From Bryoerythrophyllum caledonicum (lineage: Eukaryota; Streptophyta; Bryopsida; Pottiales; Pottiaceae): 64,000 bases of DNA. Made by a program: the position numbers and the translations under genes. The stretch's first letter is position 1; the number at the start of each line of letters is the position of its first letter. Of the stretch, positions 24,502 through 36,291 are shown piece after piece. The notes beneath the pieces were generated by a model. It searched no databases, was not told the origin of the DNA, and worked only from the letters and a program-made list of their open reading frames with translations. Location of the stretch: NCBI GenBank assembly GCA_963971425.1, contig OZ020515.1, positions 19,154,637 through 19,218,636 of the forward strand. Direction: 5' to 3'.

Positions 24502-27500
24502 ATGGCCGCCCAAGTCGTTGAAGAACCAGCTCCTGCGGTGAAGGCCGAAGAATTGAAGGCAGCTGCTAATGCCGCTTTTCAAGGTGCGTCATCTTGTAGT
24601 TTTGTTTTTGTGGTGGTTTGATACGAGTGTCTGCTACACTGGCGTGCTGCATAGATGAGAAGTTGTTTGGTATGTTACACTTTCAACCACTGAGGGATTG
24701 AAGATCGCGCCACCTGTTAGACCTATTCTCACAGTTACACTTCATAATTGGTTGCGATGCAGCACACAAGTTCGCATCTGCAGTAGAACTCTATAGTGCA
24801 GCCATTGATTTGAATAGTCAGAATGCTGTCTATTGGGCCAATCGCGCGTTTGCCCATACGAAGATGGAGTCGTACGGAAGTGCGATCGAGGATGCTACGA
24901 AGGCAATTGAAGTCGACCCTAAATATGTGAAGGTATTTCACGGATAATTCCTTGTTAGATACTTTCATATAATATGTGATTCATATTGGCGGTTATGTTC
25001 AAAGATCATGGGAACATCTTTTCTGTTGTTTGAGTTAAGGTTCTTTATTACGCAGGGCTACTACAGACGAGGTACTGCTTATCTGGCATTGGGGAAATTC
25101 AAGGATGCTCTTAAAGATTTTCGTCAGGTACTAACTTTATTCCTTATGTTTTTCTTGAATATCTATTATATTTCTGTAAGAAGACCTTACTGATGCCTTC
25201 ATAAATAGGGTTTTTATAATTCTCACTAGTTGCATGACACTGTCTGTGTTTCAAGAATATTGTTCTGCACGGGTTACATTGCAATCATTCTTGGCAGAAA
25301 AAATTGTCTTGGTTATGTGACATATATAGTTTAACAGAAATAATACACTCCACCTTTCAGGTCATACTTCCAGTTTATTGTTTCTATTTCAGTTAGCTGT
25401 TGTCTGTGTTATTGAATCGTATCATTTTCATCTTGAAATATGGTATCTTTGCCATGATTTGGATGAAATACGAGCCTCTCTATGACGTATTCGCTGTCAA
25501 AGGGTAATTTTCCCCTGTTTTTCCCCTGATGTCCAGATATGTTCAAGTATACATTCAAGGATAGTTTATTTTATTAACCCCTAAAGGACCAAACGTCCCC
25601 CCGGGGTCATTTGGATTTTGGGCATGTACCTACAATTCGAAAAAAAACCCTTTTTAATTGATTTTTTTTTTCAAGATAGGATCTGATAAGAGCGTTGTGG
25701 AGATATTTTTAAATTTTTTTTTGGATTTGTGGTTTGAAAGTTAGTACCACTTAAAGCCAAAAGTGGGACTTCGGGCACCTCCAAAAATTTTGACAAAAGT
25801 TTCTATTGACATTGAGATTTTTCACACACATAAAGAATATTTCCTAATTTAGAAATTTTCAAAAAAAAATCTTGTCTTTAGTGTAAAAAGGCATTTTATT
25901 CCAAGTCAAACATTTTCACAGAGTTTTGGGCAACGGGGGAAAAAAACTTCATCTTTTCTACATAAAACCTAGAGATCTTCATATTTTTCACTTTTTTTTT
26001 TCAACAACAATATATGGTGAAAACCTTCTTATTGACCGTTTGGATTATCATTTGAATACATACGTAGTTCACAAAAAAATAAAACGTGAAATGGCAATTT
26101 TTGAACCTTCACTCCTTGCACACTTGTTTTGAATATGCTACACCCCTTTTTTACCTCTAAAAATTGGTGTATTGGGAAATAACATCATGCTTAAGACAAT
26201 GGTAAAGGATTTAGACCTTGTACAATGCAAAAATTTGATACAAAATGAAGTCAAAGTCAGCTGATCTACTCAGCGCAGGGATGGAAATGAACCATTGTTT
26301 TGACTTTAAACACTAAAATCTATCAATCCGTGCGGTGGATTGCAACCAAAATTTGATGGCATGTTTATATGGAAGTCTATTTTAAGATCTTATGGTTGAA
26401 AATCCAAAATTCACTTTAAAATGTGATTTTCATGTCTCTCTTTGACAGTGGCAGTTTTGGACTGGTTTTAGAGCGAATTAGGTCGTGGTCCTTTAGGGGT
26501 TAAAACCAAATGGTACTTGTTTGGTGTTTCCAGGTTCAAAGGATTGTGCCCAAGGATCCAGACGCCACCAAAAAACTTAGGGAATGTGAGAAGGCGATTA
26601 CGAAAATCAAATTCGAAGAGGCCATAGCCACGGAAGATGAAGGGAAACATTCCGTGGCTGAGTCCCTAGACTACCATACCATAGGTACTCCCGGATTGTA
26701 ACTTCTCTGATATCATTTTGTCATGGTTTTTATTCATCGATTCTCTTTTGTCATCTCGTGGACATCCGTTTTTCTCATTTGACACTCGTCTGATTATCGT
26801 GATTTCTTTTGAAGTGTTAGTATTATCGTGTTTTTAAAAGATTTCAAATCATTTATTGCTTGTTACAGCCTAAAATTGACTTTGGAATGGCTTCGTTTGT
26901 GATAGGAAACAATGGCCACTGTTGATAGACTTTATTTTGTAGAGGTTGCATTCAGAGTAATTCCTGAGTACTGTATTGTGATGGCTTTTGCAGAGGTGGA
27001 GCCTTCTTACCAAGGAGCTAGACTAGAGGATGATATTATTACCCTGGAATTTGTGCAAAAGATGATGGATGACTTTAAACAGCAGCGCTCCATCCATAGC
27101 AGGTAGTTTTGAGTTTTTCTATTTTTTTTGCAAAAATCGTTCAATACTCGGATATAAAAACTTTGCAGAAAACCTCGACCCAGAAACTGGGTTTTAGAAC
27201 AAGTACTTCCAAGGCCTCATTCTAAGTTTCTATTGTTCTGATGTTTGTGTTCCCACAGATATGCCTTCCAGATTCTTATGCAAACACGAAAGCTGTTGTT
27301 GGCAACGCCCACTTTGGTTGATATTGCTGTTCCTGACAAAGGACATTTTACTGTTTGTGGTGATATTCATGGACAGGTATGAGCATCTCTCGTTGCAGCA
27401 AGACGATCTAATGTTTAACTACTTCGTGAGCTACTGCTAGTGTCGGATATTTTGGTCTAACTTCAACGTTCCTGGGTTTCATGCAGTACTATGACTTGCT

Positions 27501-29516
27501 CAACATCTTCAAGCTGAATGGTCTTCCCTCAGAAGAGAATCCTTATCTCTTTAATGGTGACTTTGTTGATCGTGGCTCTTTCTCGGTTGAGGTTATTCTC
27601 ACGCTATTCGCGTTCAAGTGTCTCTATCCAACTGGTAAAATTCTATCTGGTTTGGTATTTAATATTTCCTCTTTTTTTTCTGATGAATATGCTTTTTGCT
27701 TATCATTTTAAGTTCCTTCTCACTTATTTCCGACTATTCCTCAAGAGGTATGGTTTATTAGCTTGGATTCATAAATTGTAGCAAAGATTTTTCAATCGGA
27801 CGGCCATCTTTCAGTGGAGTTTTTATCAAACACTGACTTAACACCAACCTCTGTTTGATTTCTACTCTTTGTTGATTGTGACAACAGGACTATACCTTTC
27901 CAGGGGTAATCATGAAAGTAAAAGCATGAACAAGATCTACGGATTTGAAGGAGAAGTCAACTCAAAGTATAACGAGACCATGGTGAAGCTATTTGCGGAG
28001 ATCTTTTGCTACTTGCCGTTGGCGAATGTCCTGAATAAGAAAGTCTTCGTAGTGCATGGAGGGCTCTTCAGCAGTGACAGTGTGAAGTTATCTGACATAG
28101 CTGCAATTGACCGATTTAGGGAGCCTCCAGATGAAGGTACGTGCACATCTGAGGTAGATGTAGTTCATTCATGCACTATGATGTCTGAGTTCCTGTTAGC
28201 TACTGGTTCCCAAGCAGATCATGTTTTGCGGCCCTTTAATATGTTCTTTGCTTGTAGTCAACTTCGTCTTTTCGATTTGAAGAGTTTAGAGATTGTACGT
28301 ATCGCTTTACTTAATCACAAATACACCTTTTCCATCAAGGGTACTGGGACTGGTAATATGGCTGGCGCCAAAGCTTTGATCTGTTTCTCGGCTTTTATAG
28401 CACTTCTTGCGAGTCTTGGGTACCCTGAGTAATATTTTACGCTGATTTTCTTATGCAGGTTTGATGTGTGAGCTGCTGTGGAGCGATCCTCATCCCGGCA
28501 CAGGTCGTGCACCTAGCAAGCGCGGTGTTGGTGTTGCGTTCGGATCTGATGTTACACACCGTTTCTTGGAAGACAACAATCTAGGTCTGCATCTTAATCT
28601 ACTGCCGCTTTTGTTGCAGTGCTCATTCCCACTCTCCACAACTACTATTGCATGACCGCAGTTTACTGACTTTCTTTTAGCAGCTTCATTTCACATTACC
28701 CGTCGTTCTATCTTGCGCAATGTTCTCTTACGCGAGTTTTGAATCAGAATTGGTGGTGCGGTCGCATGAGGTCAAGGATGAGGGCTATGAAGTGGATCAT
28801 AGTGGCAAGCTAATCACAGTCTTCTCGGCACCCAATTACTGTGATCAGGTATACATCCGATCAATCATGTTTCTTCGATCTTGTGCTTCTGATTCGACAC
28901 TCTTCTCATACCACCTTGATCGAAACAGATGGGAAATAAAGGAGCTTTTATTCGGTTTAATGCGCCAGAGATGAAGCCTCAGTTCACCAAATTCGGTTCA
29001 GTGGTGAGTTGTCCCTCTTTCAAACCCCACATGATAATAGAGTTTCCTTTGAAGTCCTAGAAGAGGAAAGAGTAGAGAAAACAAAGAGAGTGAGATTTAA
29101 ATACGGAAAGTAATGGAGCATGAGAGATTTAATTTTCTTGTTTTCTGCACCTAAGACAGAAATGAATAGTAATGGCAATTAATGGGCCCTACTCAATGCA
29201 AGCTAAAGCTTCCCCATATTATTCCAAGTTCCCAAAGAGTTGACTGGTAGTTCCCCCACCTCCCAAACTTGCCACCCTCTCCATGTGGTCTTGTGGTCTA
29301 GTTTAGTAACATAGGATTAGCCTCTCCATGTGGTCTTATATACTAGCATAGGATGAGGATCATAAAGTAACTCTCACTTTCAGGAAAACTCCAATCTCGA
29401 AGTTAATCATGAGTTAATGTCACATCTTATTGATGACGTTTATGTTGATTTTGCAGTGGCATCCAAATGTGAGACCCATGGCATACGCGAACAACTTCTT
29501 TAGTATGCTGGCGTAG
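24502..29516 (+). CDS. PP5: Serine/threonine protein phosphatase 5 (PP5), 12 coding exons
   Basis: Exons: 24502-24583, 24763-24932, 25056-25127, 26534-26684, 26994-27102, 27259-27376, 27487-27634, 27888-28136, 28459-28584, 28748-28848, 28929-29003, 29457-29516. All are GT-AG, phases fit and the sum is 1461 nt, 486 residues, like other plant PP5 (about 484). Residues about 14-120 are TPR repeats ([36 protein letters not shown]) that bind Hsp90 and fold over the active site. The catalytic domain holds the PPP metal motifs GDIHG (229-233), GDFVDRG (258-264), GNHE (290-293), HGGL and SAPNYCD. It dephosphorylates Ser/Thr in cytosol and nucleus, often in Hsp90 complexes. It ends [13 protein letters not shown]. 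All key residues are present and the gene looks functional. Intron 3 (25128-26533) contains a TTAA element. Confidence 0.96.
25578..26499 (+). mobile_element. TTAA-flanked TIR element inside PP5 intron 3 (922 bp)
   Basis: TTAA at 25574-25577 and 26500-26503 flank an element with ends CCCCTAAAGGACCA and, reversed, CCCCTAAAGGACCA (14 bp identical). There is no coding capacity. TTAA target duplication is the habit of piggyBac-like and Kolobok-like transposons; without a transposase I cannot choose. The inner segment near 26270-26350 matches the element at 40151-41306 in opposite orientation. Confidence 0.82.
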
Positions 29517-30233
29517 AGGTATGATTAGTATCAATATTAGACGCTTGTTCCGCAGTGGTATTCTCTGATTCTGCAGAACACCACTTGTTGTAGTTCTGAC
29601 GACTCGATGAATCATCCTCGAAGGAGGTATTGTAATCAATGGTAGCTCCAATGATGTCAATTTACACACTTTTGGCTTGTTACACCTGATTGATTCAAAC
29701 GATTTCTTCCATTCTACGCTCTAGTTTGGGAATGGAAACTCACAAATGTATGGATGGGTCACCAAAGAGGAAATCCGTCTCAATTGATGCATTGTATCTA
29801 AGAAAGATCGGAAGTGCATACTAATTGAAAATCAAAGTTCTAATACAGTAAATCATGTATTCCAGAATTCACTCGCATCATGCATCTCCATTCAGATCGG
29901 GTCATGATCTGCGAGGAGGATCTCTTTATGTGTACACAAGAATTAGTGTATGGCGATACACAAAAATATATTCTGAAGTTGCTGAGCTCCCTGGCCCCGC
30001 AGACCGGGGCGGGTATCGCGTGCGGGCGGGTATGATTGGCATCAGGATGGGGTTAGAGAGGCGGCCCTTCACTTTCGACCCGCAACTTTCTATTTCTATT
30101 CTCTCCTGGTGCCTCTGACAGTCCGTCCTCTGTGACTTCGCGGTGGTCGTGGTGGTCGTCTTCGTGGGGGTGGTCGCGGTGGTCGTGATGGTTCTTGCGC
30201 CCACGAGCAGTTCCTCTGCTTCAGGTGTTTGAA
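29517..30233 (+). other. PP5 3' UTR then unassigned GC-rich sequence
   Basis: The first few hundred bases are AT-rich and probably include the PP5 3' UTR. From about 29990 the sequence becomes GC-rich, with a CGTGGTGGTCGT-type repeat at 30140-30200 that would read as an Arg/Gly-rich stretch. No gene start can be fixed. Confidence 0.4.
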
Positions 30234-30655
30234 TGATGAGAATGGCCCAGGAATCTTCTGTCGTGGTCGTCATGCCCACCGAGGCCCCCTTCTAACGGGT
30301 CCCCGCCTCATCCTGCTTCGCCCACCGAAGATGAGCATCAGGCCAAGCCAAGTACTGCGTTCTTGCATGCATGCAGTGTTCTCTATGCATTCTGCTTTTT
30401 TATTGTGTTGGATTTGGGTTTGCAGAAACTTTGAGGTCCGAGAGGAAGCGGCGCAAAACACACGACAACAAGGATGAGGTCGGCGACTTGTCCAAGACGA
30501 TTATTACCTATGAATGTAGGTTCTACAAGATGCGATTCAATAGGGTGCAGGCACTGGGGGGCATATGAACCGGCACTGCCAGGAGCGTGAGAATGAGCAG
30601 TATCAGAATGCGCACCAGGTGGTGATGGCGCAGCAGCAAATCCCATGTTCCTGGA
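30234..30655 (+). pseudogene. JAGGED-like C2H2 (QALGGH) zinc-finger relic
   Basis: After an acceptor at 30425 (GGGTTTGCAG) the plus strand reads ETLRSERKRRKTHDNKDEVG, then YECRFYKMRFNRVQALGG, and in the next frame HMNRHCQERENEQYQNAHQV. Plant JAGGED-type regulators have ECRFC...F..QALGGHMNRHRQERE at this place, a DNA-binding finger in leaf and organ growth control. Here the second zinc-binding Cys is Tyr, one base is missing inside the GGH codons (about 30555-30562), and Arg after MNRH is Cys. An upstream piece, PTEDEHQAKPS ending at a GT at about 30350, may be the preceding exon. This is probably a dead copy; an assembly error could explain the missing base but not the lost Cys. Confidence 0.65.
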
Positions 30656-31318
30656 CCTCGTAAGTGACAACCTGGAGAAGTCTTGTGCGTGGGTTGCGAG
30701 TTTATTAATTGCATGTCGGAGGCGGATTGAGCTGATGATGGTGATGTTGAATTATGGGTTTTCTAGCAGGATGGCTTCAGAGACTCTTAACAGCGCGATT
30801 GGCACGGCAGCGCACTGGGCACGCCTGAGTACGCTACCACCAAGCCAGCCGGGTGACGTTGGCTTCAGCTCGCGACCGCAGCTCCCCCCGTTGATATCCT
30901 TTACCACGCCGTGCCTGTCCATGCCCAGGACCTCAAGCGCCCCGTCGGCGACAATCCCCAACTCACCGTCTACCAATTTCTACATGTCGTCGAATTCCTC
31001 CATCAGCAACCTCCAGCACCTGCATTGGAACGTCGACGCCTCCCTCAACACGCTCAGTTCCCCATGTCGGCCTCCCTCAACGCGCTCAACTCCCTGACAG
31101 TCGCCATCCGCGACGACTTCCTATCCGGCATGCTGCAGCCGCCGCGGCGGCCGGACTCGTCCGAGTGCCAGGCGGAGTTTAGTCTACACGACTCCTTCGC
31201 ATGCCAGGGCCGCTGCCGCTTGGAGGAAGGTCCCAATACGTCATATCGGATGTCTCGGCGATGTCCACTCAGAGCCGCGAGTGGAGGACACAGAACCACT
31301 CCCCGTTTGCACTAGCAA
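30656..31318 (+). other. GC-rich region downstream of the zinc-finger relic
   Basis: A stretch of Ser/Pro/Leu-rich open reading (about 30770-31097, SSRPQLPPLISFTTP onward) lies here, with overlapping open frames on both strands caused by high GC. It may be the decayed C-terminal part of the zinc-finger gene, but I recognise no domain. Confidence 0.3.
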
Positions 31319-31831
31319 ATCACGCCAGTCTTCCACGAGAATATTTATTGGATTGATGTACATAGTTTCTCTAGATTTGATGTACATCGTGCCTTGGATG
31401 ACTTGTAAATATAGCAGGTTAATCATCAGCTGTAGAAATATGCAGCCAACAGCTGTAGGGATCCCTGGTTCATTTTTTTAGGCCAGGTTATATCTCCCAT
31501 TTTTCTCTAACAACTGTTGCATGCAGAACCAATCCTGTATGCAACAATTATTTCCAATAGCTCTTTTTCCTTTCCTTTGCGGATGGTGGTTTTTAGCAAA
31601 ATAAAAGACCTAATTTTTCTATTGATTTTCCTGTGCTATTATTTCTTTTGAGCTTGTCTCTCTTATTGTTATTTGTGCATGGCACAGACTCTAGCACACA
31701 CTCCAGCCTTATATACTAACCGGGGTTGAATCGTCCAGTCTCATGGTAAGCCTTCTTGCACAATGTGATTTCTAATTTTTGATGTGAAAGTTGACGTGGA
31801 TGTTGTTGGTGTGTGAATTCAAGAGTACAAT
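31319..31831. other. No feature recognised
   Basis: AT-rich non-coding sequence. There are two short ATGTACAT-like repeats near 31355-31390 and nothing else. Confidence 0.4.
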
Positions 31832-32362
31832 TGCCTGCTTGGACTTGGGGCTATTGTTGGCATCATGTTGGACATTAAAGTGCTGGTTTCTATTGTTGGA
31901 GTTTATGCCATTCTGCAGAAACGGAGGGCTCAGATCATGAAACTTATGATCCAACTATTGCGTAATGCTATCGACCTCTATCTTTTTGGTAGCGTATTCC
32001 TTAGTATCCCATTTTGAGATTATACAGTAGTGTATGAGACTATGGTAGATTTAAAAACTTTCATATTCCATCAACTCCAAAGAATGTAACGGGCCCTGAA
32101 TTGTCTTGTTTAGACTTAACTCTGGACATTGTTCTTTGCAAATTTGACATATAATGTGTTATCCATGAGAATAAGTGGATATAGGTAGCAGAAGCCTCTT
32201 AATTGGGTTTTGTTTGCAACCAAGTGGGGAGTGGGGGATGGAGAGAAGGATGTAGCTTCTCCTCAGATCCACTAGGCGTGATAGTTCTCGTTTGTGGAAA
32301 GAAGGAAAGCCACGAACCAATTCCCTGCAAATAACGAGATTGGTGAGGGAGGATACGGCAAG
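31832..32362 (+). pseudogene. Receptor-like kinase fragment (TM segment and start of kinase domain)
   Basis: Two pieces are readable. At 31832-31942 a membrane-spanning segment runs GAIVGIMLDIKVLVSIVGVY followed by AILQKRRAQIMK, the transmembrane and basic juxtamembrane pattern of plant LRR receptor kinases. At 32285-32362 comes FSFVERRKATNQFPANNEIG then EGGYGK, the start of the kinase with its glycine loop (GEGGYGK), ending at a GT donor (32363). Sequence between them contains stops and the rest of the kinase is missing downstream. It is a fragment of a host gene, not a working receptor. Confidence 0.6.
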
Positions 32363-33557
32363 GTAACACTTCTGCAAAACCCATTGCTAACATATTTTCA
32401 TAAGAATCAATACAAAAAATAGTCTAACATGGCGTCAATGTTGCCCATAATCGTTGAGTAGGAAGGACAAGGTTATGTCCCGTAATCAAGGCCAGTTTTG
32501 AAGTCTATAGGGTGCGCATGGAGCGCTTACCACCCTGGGTAGTGTAAGCGTTTTTTTTAGTTTGATTTCAATTTGGTAAAAAGTGGTAAGATTACATTGC
32601 ATGTTTTCAACTACTCGGGGTATTGGCGCCTTGAGGTCATGATTTTAGGTGTTCGTTTAGGCAATTCCGCTGTTGTTTGTGGCCTTCAAGTCTCGACTTC
32701 GACCTCCAGAGGCCATCTATCCCTTTGTTTGTACGGGTTTTCTCAGGCTCGGAATACATGGCACTGGTGGTCGAGGTGATGCACATGTCTATTCTTCATG
32801 CCTTCAAAGATATCCTTCTATACCGGTCGGTGGTGATTAGAGTGTCGCTTGGTCATTTGTTATGGCACAGCTAACCTTTTTGGCATTCCTTGCAAGGATT
32901 CACAATTTAAATTCCCTGCAAAGTCAACCTGAAAATACAAAACACAGGGGAAATACATCTGACAGGAAAATGTGAGACAGGGAAAAAGAAAAACAGTATA
33001 AAGGCCAAATAACACGTAGGGGAAAAATATATTTTCCTCTGTAGGGGAAAACTTCTAGAATTGTGTAGAGGTGATTGATAACAATTTCATGTATACAAAA
33101 ACAAAACAAATCACAGTGGAAAATGTACAATGAATTCCTAAATTTCAATTACAAATTTCCAACAGGGGTTTTATATACACTTCACTATAGGAAAATCGGA
33201 ATGAATTCCGCCAAAGGGGAAATACCTCATATTTCTACATGTGTTTCAAAACAAAACTATGAATAACTTTCAAAACTACAACTTCTAACTACAATCTTTT
33301 CTCACATTTTGTAAGTTCAACTAAAACTAATTCAATTAATTCAACTAATTCAACTAAGTTCAACTAAAATCTTCAACTAAAATCATGATTATTCTCACAG
33401 AAGAATATCAACACCTTCCAACTATCAAATTTCTACTATCTTTTAAAAAAAGAGTTTGTTCGCCATCCAAAATTGGAGAAGCCTCTGATCCAAAAGCCTC
33501 TACTCCAGCCTTCTCCAACCTTCTCTCAATCGACCACTTGAACATTCCTAAAAAATG
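32363..33557. other. No feature recognised
   Basis: No coding or RNA feature. Short repeated TTCAACTAA runs occur at 33308-33370. Confidence 0.4.
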
Positions 33558-34920
33558 TTAAACCAAAACTTCAAAAAAAACTTTCATAGCAATTTTTTTT
33601 GAAAATAGGAAAATAACAATTTTGTTATACCTTAAAGATGTTTTCTCTTGTAGTGCTTGATCTGAATTGCATAATGCAGGATGTCTTCCATTTTCCACCT
33701 CATAAGTTGGTCCCTCTTTCACGAATACCAAAGTTGCCAACTCTCGCTCCCGTGCCTCCACAAAATCAAGTAACTTCTTCATGAACTTTGTATCATGCCG
33801 GATGGAAGGGTGTTCAATGAATTCCCAAACAAAAGGCTCTTCTTGATCTGAGAACCAATGCCTGACGTCTCCATGGTTACTGTTGAGTTTTTCATGTTGC
33901 TAGGGGAAGAATTTCTTCAAATACCCCTTCCCCCACAAATGCTCAGGTGCCAGTCGTCTTGGACGTGGATGAAACACACGCTCATAGGTCAAAATAGAAT
34001 AAGAAACAGAGATATATTCAAGTACCTCATTTACCACTTGCAACCTTTCATTCGCCATTGGTTTAGCACCGTTTCGATGAAATAAAGGATTTTCCGAATC
34101 CTCATCAGAATGAACTAACCTGGCTCCAGAACCAGCCTGCTCAATGCCGCAATAGCAACGGAACAGAGAAACTGCGCATGGTAGACATTTTTTGCAACTC
34201 CAACAAAAATTTGCTTCAGGATCAATACCTGAATTTCCTTGCAAGGATCTCTCTGAGGCTTGCATGTTCTCTGTTTCTGCTTCCAGCAAATCCTCCAACA
34301 TCATTGAATTTTCTGTCTTCTCTTTCTCCAATCCCCTTGCCATCTTCTTCTTATCCTTCTCACTTGGACCATTGAGGTTTGGAATCCCCAGCTTTTGCAA
34401 CATTATCTCATTCTTCTTCATATTTTTTGCTCTCAACTTCTCATATTGTGTGAGAATACCCTCAACTCCTCCTTTCTGTACAATGGTTCTCATTGTTTGG
34501 GACTTCAAACGAGAACTCTCTGGCTGACTGAAAGAATATTGACCTCGGCTTACTATTCTAGATTTGGTAGAAAGTTCAACTGGTTCACTACCAACATCAA
34601 GTGCACTTTTAGACAAATTTACAGGTTTGGTAGATGCTTGCAAATCATGGAGAGTTCTTGATCTTCTACCAGTTTTTGGTAGAAGAGCAATATCATTATC
34701 CTGTGTTAACTTGTTAAGCAGAAGTAAATTTTTATTGAATGTAAAATGTTGTCCACACCATATAAAAATAAATAAATATACTGTTGCAAATAATCTCTCT
34801 AGACAATTTATACACATGAAAATCAAACGTTAAAACAATACAAATGTTTTACCTTCCAAAGTCTGTCCCTTCTTTTGTTATTTTCTTCTTGTCCTTCATC
34901 TTTGCCTACAATATTTTTGG
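33558..34920 (-). pseudogene. Unrecognised spliced coding relic
   Basis: On the minus strand three coding-like pieces occur. At about 34920-34855 is KDEGQEENNKRRDRLWK, then a GT. From 34703 (after TTAACACAG) come DNDIALLPKTGRRSRTL and, further on, ILTQYEKLRAKNMKKNEIML then QKLGIP, a charged region (EKDKKKMARGLEKEKTEN) and a Cys-rich FCWSCKKCLP...FRCYCG. At about 33880-33640 is HGDVRHWFSDQEEPFVWEFI continuing to FMKKLLDFVEARERELATLV and ending near SLR|GTATAAC. The Y-E-x-L-R...N...L..LG pattern recalls proteins of plant transposable elements, but I cannot name the family. A frame change lies between the last two pieces. Confidence 0.4.
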
Positions 34921-36180
34921 AAAACATATCACCATGCAAACAAATTAATCATCAACAAACACTTCAAAAATCGCTTGCAAATCCTATATTCGCATAAACA
35001 AAAATATCCGTGGCAATATCTGACATACATATCCGACATACATGTCTGACATATCCGTGGCTTAGGAGCACTGCCACCAATCCACAGTGGAGAACAAAAT
35101 TTGCAGTGGCTGACGTCACGGCGCAGAACCGGACGAACCTGTGGCTGCCTGGCGCCGGGTTCAACAAGCCGTTCCCGCTCAACTTCTAGCTCTAATGGCT
35201 CAAGTGCTACAAAGTTCGTTTGGAGCTCTACTACTAGCAAACAATGTAAGTAATCGTTGAGTTGGAGAAAAAGAACAATACAGCCGGCCATCACTTCTCT
35301 ATAGAGTCAGAGAAAATGCGGCCTAATCGCCTGCTGTTGCGTTTGGAGACGTGAACCAGTCGTTACCGGCCTACGATACGCTTGACACCTCCATCTACAC
35401 AGTGCAAGCCGGATTCCAGGACTATAGCTTCTTCCTCCTCTACAACAAGAAATTTACAACAAGAACGCTCCTGAGCAGGAAATTGGAGGTCGTCTCAACA
35501 ATCAACGACTTCCTAAAAGTAGTACACTCACGCACAATCCTCTTAAGCAGACACTGTACGAAAACCTAACGAAAACTGGAATTACAATTCAAATTCAAAA
35601 CATCAACTCAAACTACAAATAAAAATTACGGTATAAAACCTAGAAAGATGAAAAATTGCTACGTACTACATGCTCCTCTCTGCTCCTCCACGTATCCACA
35701 AGAAAAAACGCGCTCCAGCAAAAACATTTGCACACTAATGTAATCTTACGCAACGAAAATCTTTGTGCTCTACTTGGAATAGCTTCCACAGCTTAGAAAT
35801 TCCTTAACAGACTCCTTGATCCAATAAACAAACACTCAAGCATACTCAAAAAAAGTGTTCCGACAAATGCTTGCGACACAATGATTCAGAAGAACTAAAT
35901 CAACAGTAACCATATCAAGATTCTAGAAACAAGAAGAAAAAGATTCAATGACAATCTTCGGTGAGATCAAAAAAACAAATCTAAACTTACCGAGTTAGAA
36001 AAAAACCAGAATTCCAGAGTAGAAAATCCTAAAATCCACGAAAAAGGCGCTGAGATTCTAACGTGCAACAACAACGAAAGCAGAAAACTACAACGACAAA
36101 AACAAAGTACAAGAGAAGTGAAGTAAAAAAGAAAGAGAATAGAGAGTAGTTCAAGAGAAAGAGCATGAGAGTGTATAGGG
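34921..36180. other. No feature recognised
   Basis: Several short frames occur on both strands at 34929-35569 without motifs. The region after 35580 is AT-rich and empty. Confidence 0.4.
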
Positions 36181-36291
36181 TGAGGCCCTCCCAGCGGAGC
36201 CTCACGCGATGTGAGGTACCCGACGAGGAGGGCGGTAACCCGACGAAGAGGGCCTCACATCGCACGAGGCTCCACCGGGAGGGACTCGCCC
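36181..36291. repeat. GC-rich imperfect hairpin, about 35-bp arms
   Basis: The left arm GAGGCCCTCCCAGCGGAGCC (continuing TCACGCGATGTGAGG) pairs with the right arm CCTCACATCGCACGAGGCTC (continuing CACCGGGAGGGACTC). The loop holds ACCCGACGA-GAGGG twice. Related CCTCACGCGAGGTGAGG palindromic sequence follows near 36387-36404. It stands out from AT-rich flanks; its function is unknown. Confidence 0.7.
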
